Assembly: GCA_050955025.1 (NCBI GenBank) | Contig: JBPBQX010000031.1 | Location: 1-6,114 of the forward strand | Length of the DNA stretch: 6,114 nt | DNA from: CAXSEF01 sp050955025 | GTDB taxonomy: Bacteria > Pseudomonadota > Alphaproteobacteria > Acetobacterales > Acetobacteraceae | Direction of reading: 5' to 3' | In this document: positions 5,449-6,114 of the stretch, piece after piece | Layout of the letters: each line of letters opens with the position of its first letter | Numbering within the stretch: the stretch's first letter is position 1 | Notes under the pieces: generated by a model | Databases searched by the model: none | What the model saw: only the letters and a program-made list of their open reading frames with translations | Told to the model about the DNA's origin: nothing | Position numbers and translations under genes: made by a program

Positions 5449-6114
5449 TCAGTCCGCCTCGCCCGACCCGGCGGTGGCGACCGCCTTCGCGGCCTTCGGC
5501 CTGGCGGCTCCGGCCTTCGCCTTGCCCGCTTTCGCCTTGGCCGCAGGCTTCTTCGCCGTGGCCTTCTTCGCCGCCGCCTTCTTCGCCGCAGCGGGCTTCG
5601 CGCCGTCCGCCGCGTCCCCTTCCGCCGCCTTCGCCTTCTTCGCGGCCGGGGCCTTGGCCGCCGGCTTGGCCTTGCGCGCGCCCGGCTTGGCCTTGAGCGG
5701 CTTGCCGCGCTCGGCGAGCAGCGCTACCGCGTCCTCCAGCGTCACGTCGTCCATCTCCACGCCGCGCGGCACGTTGGCCACCACCGCGTTGTGCTGGATG
5801 TAGGGCCCGAACCGCCCCTTCTTGACGATCACCGGCGCGCGGTCCTTCGGGTGCTCGCCCAGCGCGCGCACGCTCGCCAGCTTGCGCGCCAGCACGTCCA
5901 CCGCGCGGTTCAGCCCCACCGCCAGCACGTCGTCGTCCTTGTCGAGCGAGCCGTAGATCGCGCCCATCTTCACGTACGGCCCGAAGCGCCCGATGCCCGC
6001 CTCGATCGGCTCGCCCGCCTCGGGGTGCGTGCCCACGAAGCGCGGCAGCGACAGCAGCCCGAGCGCCTGCTCCAGCGTCATCGCGTCGCCGTCCATGCCC
6101 TTGGGCAGCGACGT
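5449..6114 (-). CDS. topA: DNA topoisomerase I, carboxy-terminal part (5' end beyond window)
   Basis: The last 221 residues of type IA topoisomerase I, which relaxes negative supercoils in the nucleoid. The catalytic TOPRIM and active-site Tyr domains lie outside the window; the frame is open to the right edge, so the ATG at 6094-6096 is internal. Visible are two topoisomerase carboxy-terminal repeats, each with the hallmark GRFGPY: GIGRFGPYVKMGAIYGSL and KKGRFGPYIQHN. Each is followed or preceded by a TLE[QD]A.[AG]LL segment (TLEQALGLL, TLEDAVALL). There is no cysteine in this part, so no zinc ribbon of the E. coli type is present here. From 5706 to 5452 an 85-residue low-complexity tail contains 22 Lys and 36 Ala (AAKKAAAKKATAKK type), histone H1-like and presumably disordered and DNA-binding; such basic tails are common in alphaproteobacterial and actinobacterial TopA. 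It is the first visible gene of a tight unit with rnr, 1 base away, and the S41 peptidase. Confidence 0.95.
   Translation of the reverse strand, partial: TSLPKGMDGDAMTLEQALGLLSLPRFVGTHPEAGEPIEAGIGRFGPYVKMGAIYGSLDKDDDVLAVGLNRAVDVLARKLASVRALGEHPKDRAPVIVKKGRFGPYIQHNAVVANVPRGVEMDDVTLEDAVALLAERGKPLKAKPGARKAKPAAKAPAAKKAKAAEGDAADGAKPAAAKKAAAKKATAKKPAAKAKAGKAKAGAARPKAAKAVATAGSGEAD

Noticed and set aside
2628..5696. Plus-strand open frame of 1022 codons antisense to rnr and S41
   Set aside because: It reads as Arg/Pro/Ala/His-rich low-complexity protein with no recognisable motif and lies opposite two clearly conserved genes. Long antisense frames are expected when third codon positions are almost all G or C.
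5474..5803. Plus-strand frame rich in Phe and Ala that resembles a membrane protein
   Set aside because: It is the antisense reading of the Ala/Lys codons of the TopA tail (AAG on one strand gives CTT/TTC-type codons on the other), so the hydrophobicity is an artefact.

Overview
This window is very GC-rich DNA with almost exclusively G or C at third codon positions. The proteins look alphaproteobacterial: the 55-residue zinc-free L33 with its TADTG..YVTKKNAR core, the RNase R ending in PVTGGLLFGML, and the topoisomerase I carboxy end with an Ala/Lys tail. My best guess, from memory of these families and the gene order, is a Rhodospirillales or Acetobacteraceae member (Roseomonas-like). The genus cannot be fixed from this sequence alone.

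Layout. On the plus strand, bases 1-683 hold a nearly complete glutathione S-transferase (nu-class/YghU-like) that has lost its first few codons to the window edge. Everything else is on the minus strand. Reading in transcription order from the right edge: the last 221 residues of DNA topoisomerase I (topA, 6114-5449), then after a single base the complete RNase R gene (rnr, 5447-3021), then a periplasmic S41-family serine peptidase (3024-1093) whose GTG start overlaps the rnr stop by 4 bases (GTGA). A 201-bp gap follows, then rpmG (891-724) for ribosomal protein L33. The GST and rpmG genes converge on a 24-bp perfect hairpin at 697-720, a probable shared terminator.

The genes work together loosely. 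topA, rnr and the S41 peptidase are packed so tightly that they must be one transcription unit, with the peptidase probably translationally coupled to rnr. They cover DNA supercoiling, structured-RNA decay and envelope proteolysis. rpmG appears to have its own promoter and ribosome binding site. The GST is an independent gene.

The window is mainly housekeeping, and I found no defence system, CRISPR array, transposase gene or biosynthetic cluster. The most notable non-coding structure is the 110-bp element at 983-1092, directly behind the S41 stop codon. It consists of two arms in inverted orientation, each carrying the same pair of hairpins, around a 19-base centre. This resembles a REPIN or small palindromic mobile repeat more than an ordinary terminator. 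Secondary points of interest are a 15-bp tandem repeat in the peptidase linker, a two-cysteine tail on the peptidase, an 85-residue Ala/Lys tail on TopA, and a local drop in GC at third codon positions inside the S1 domain of rnr.
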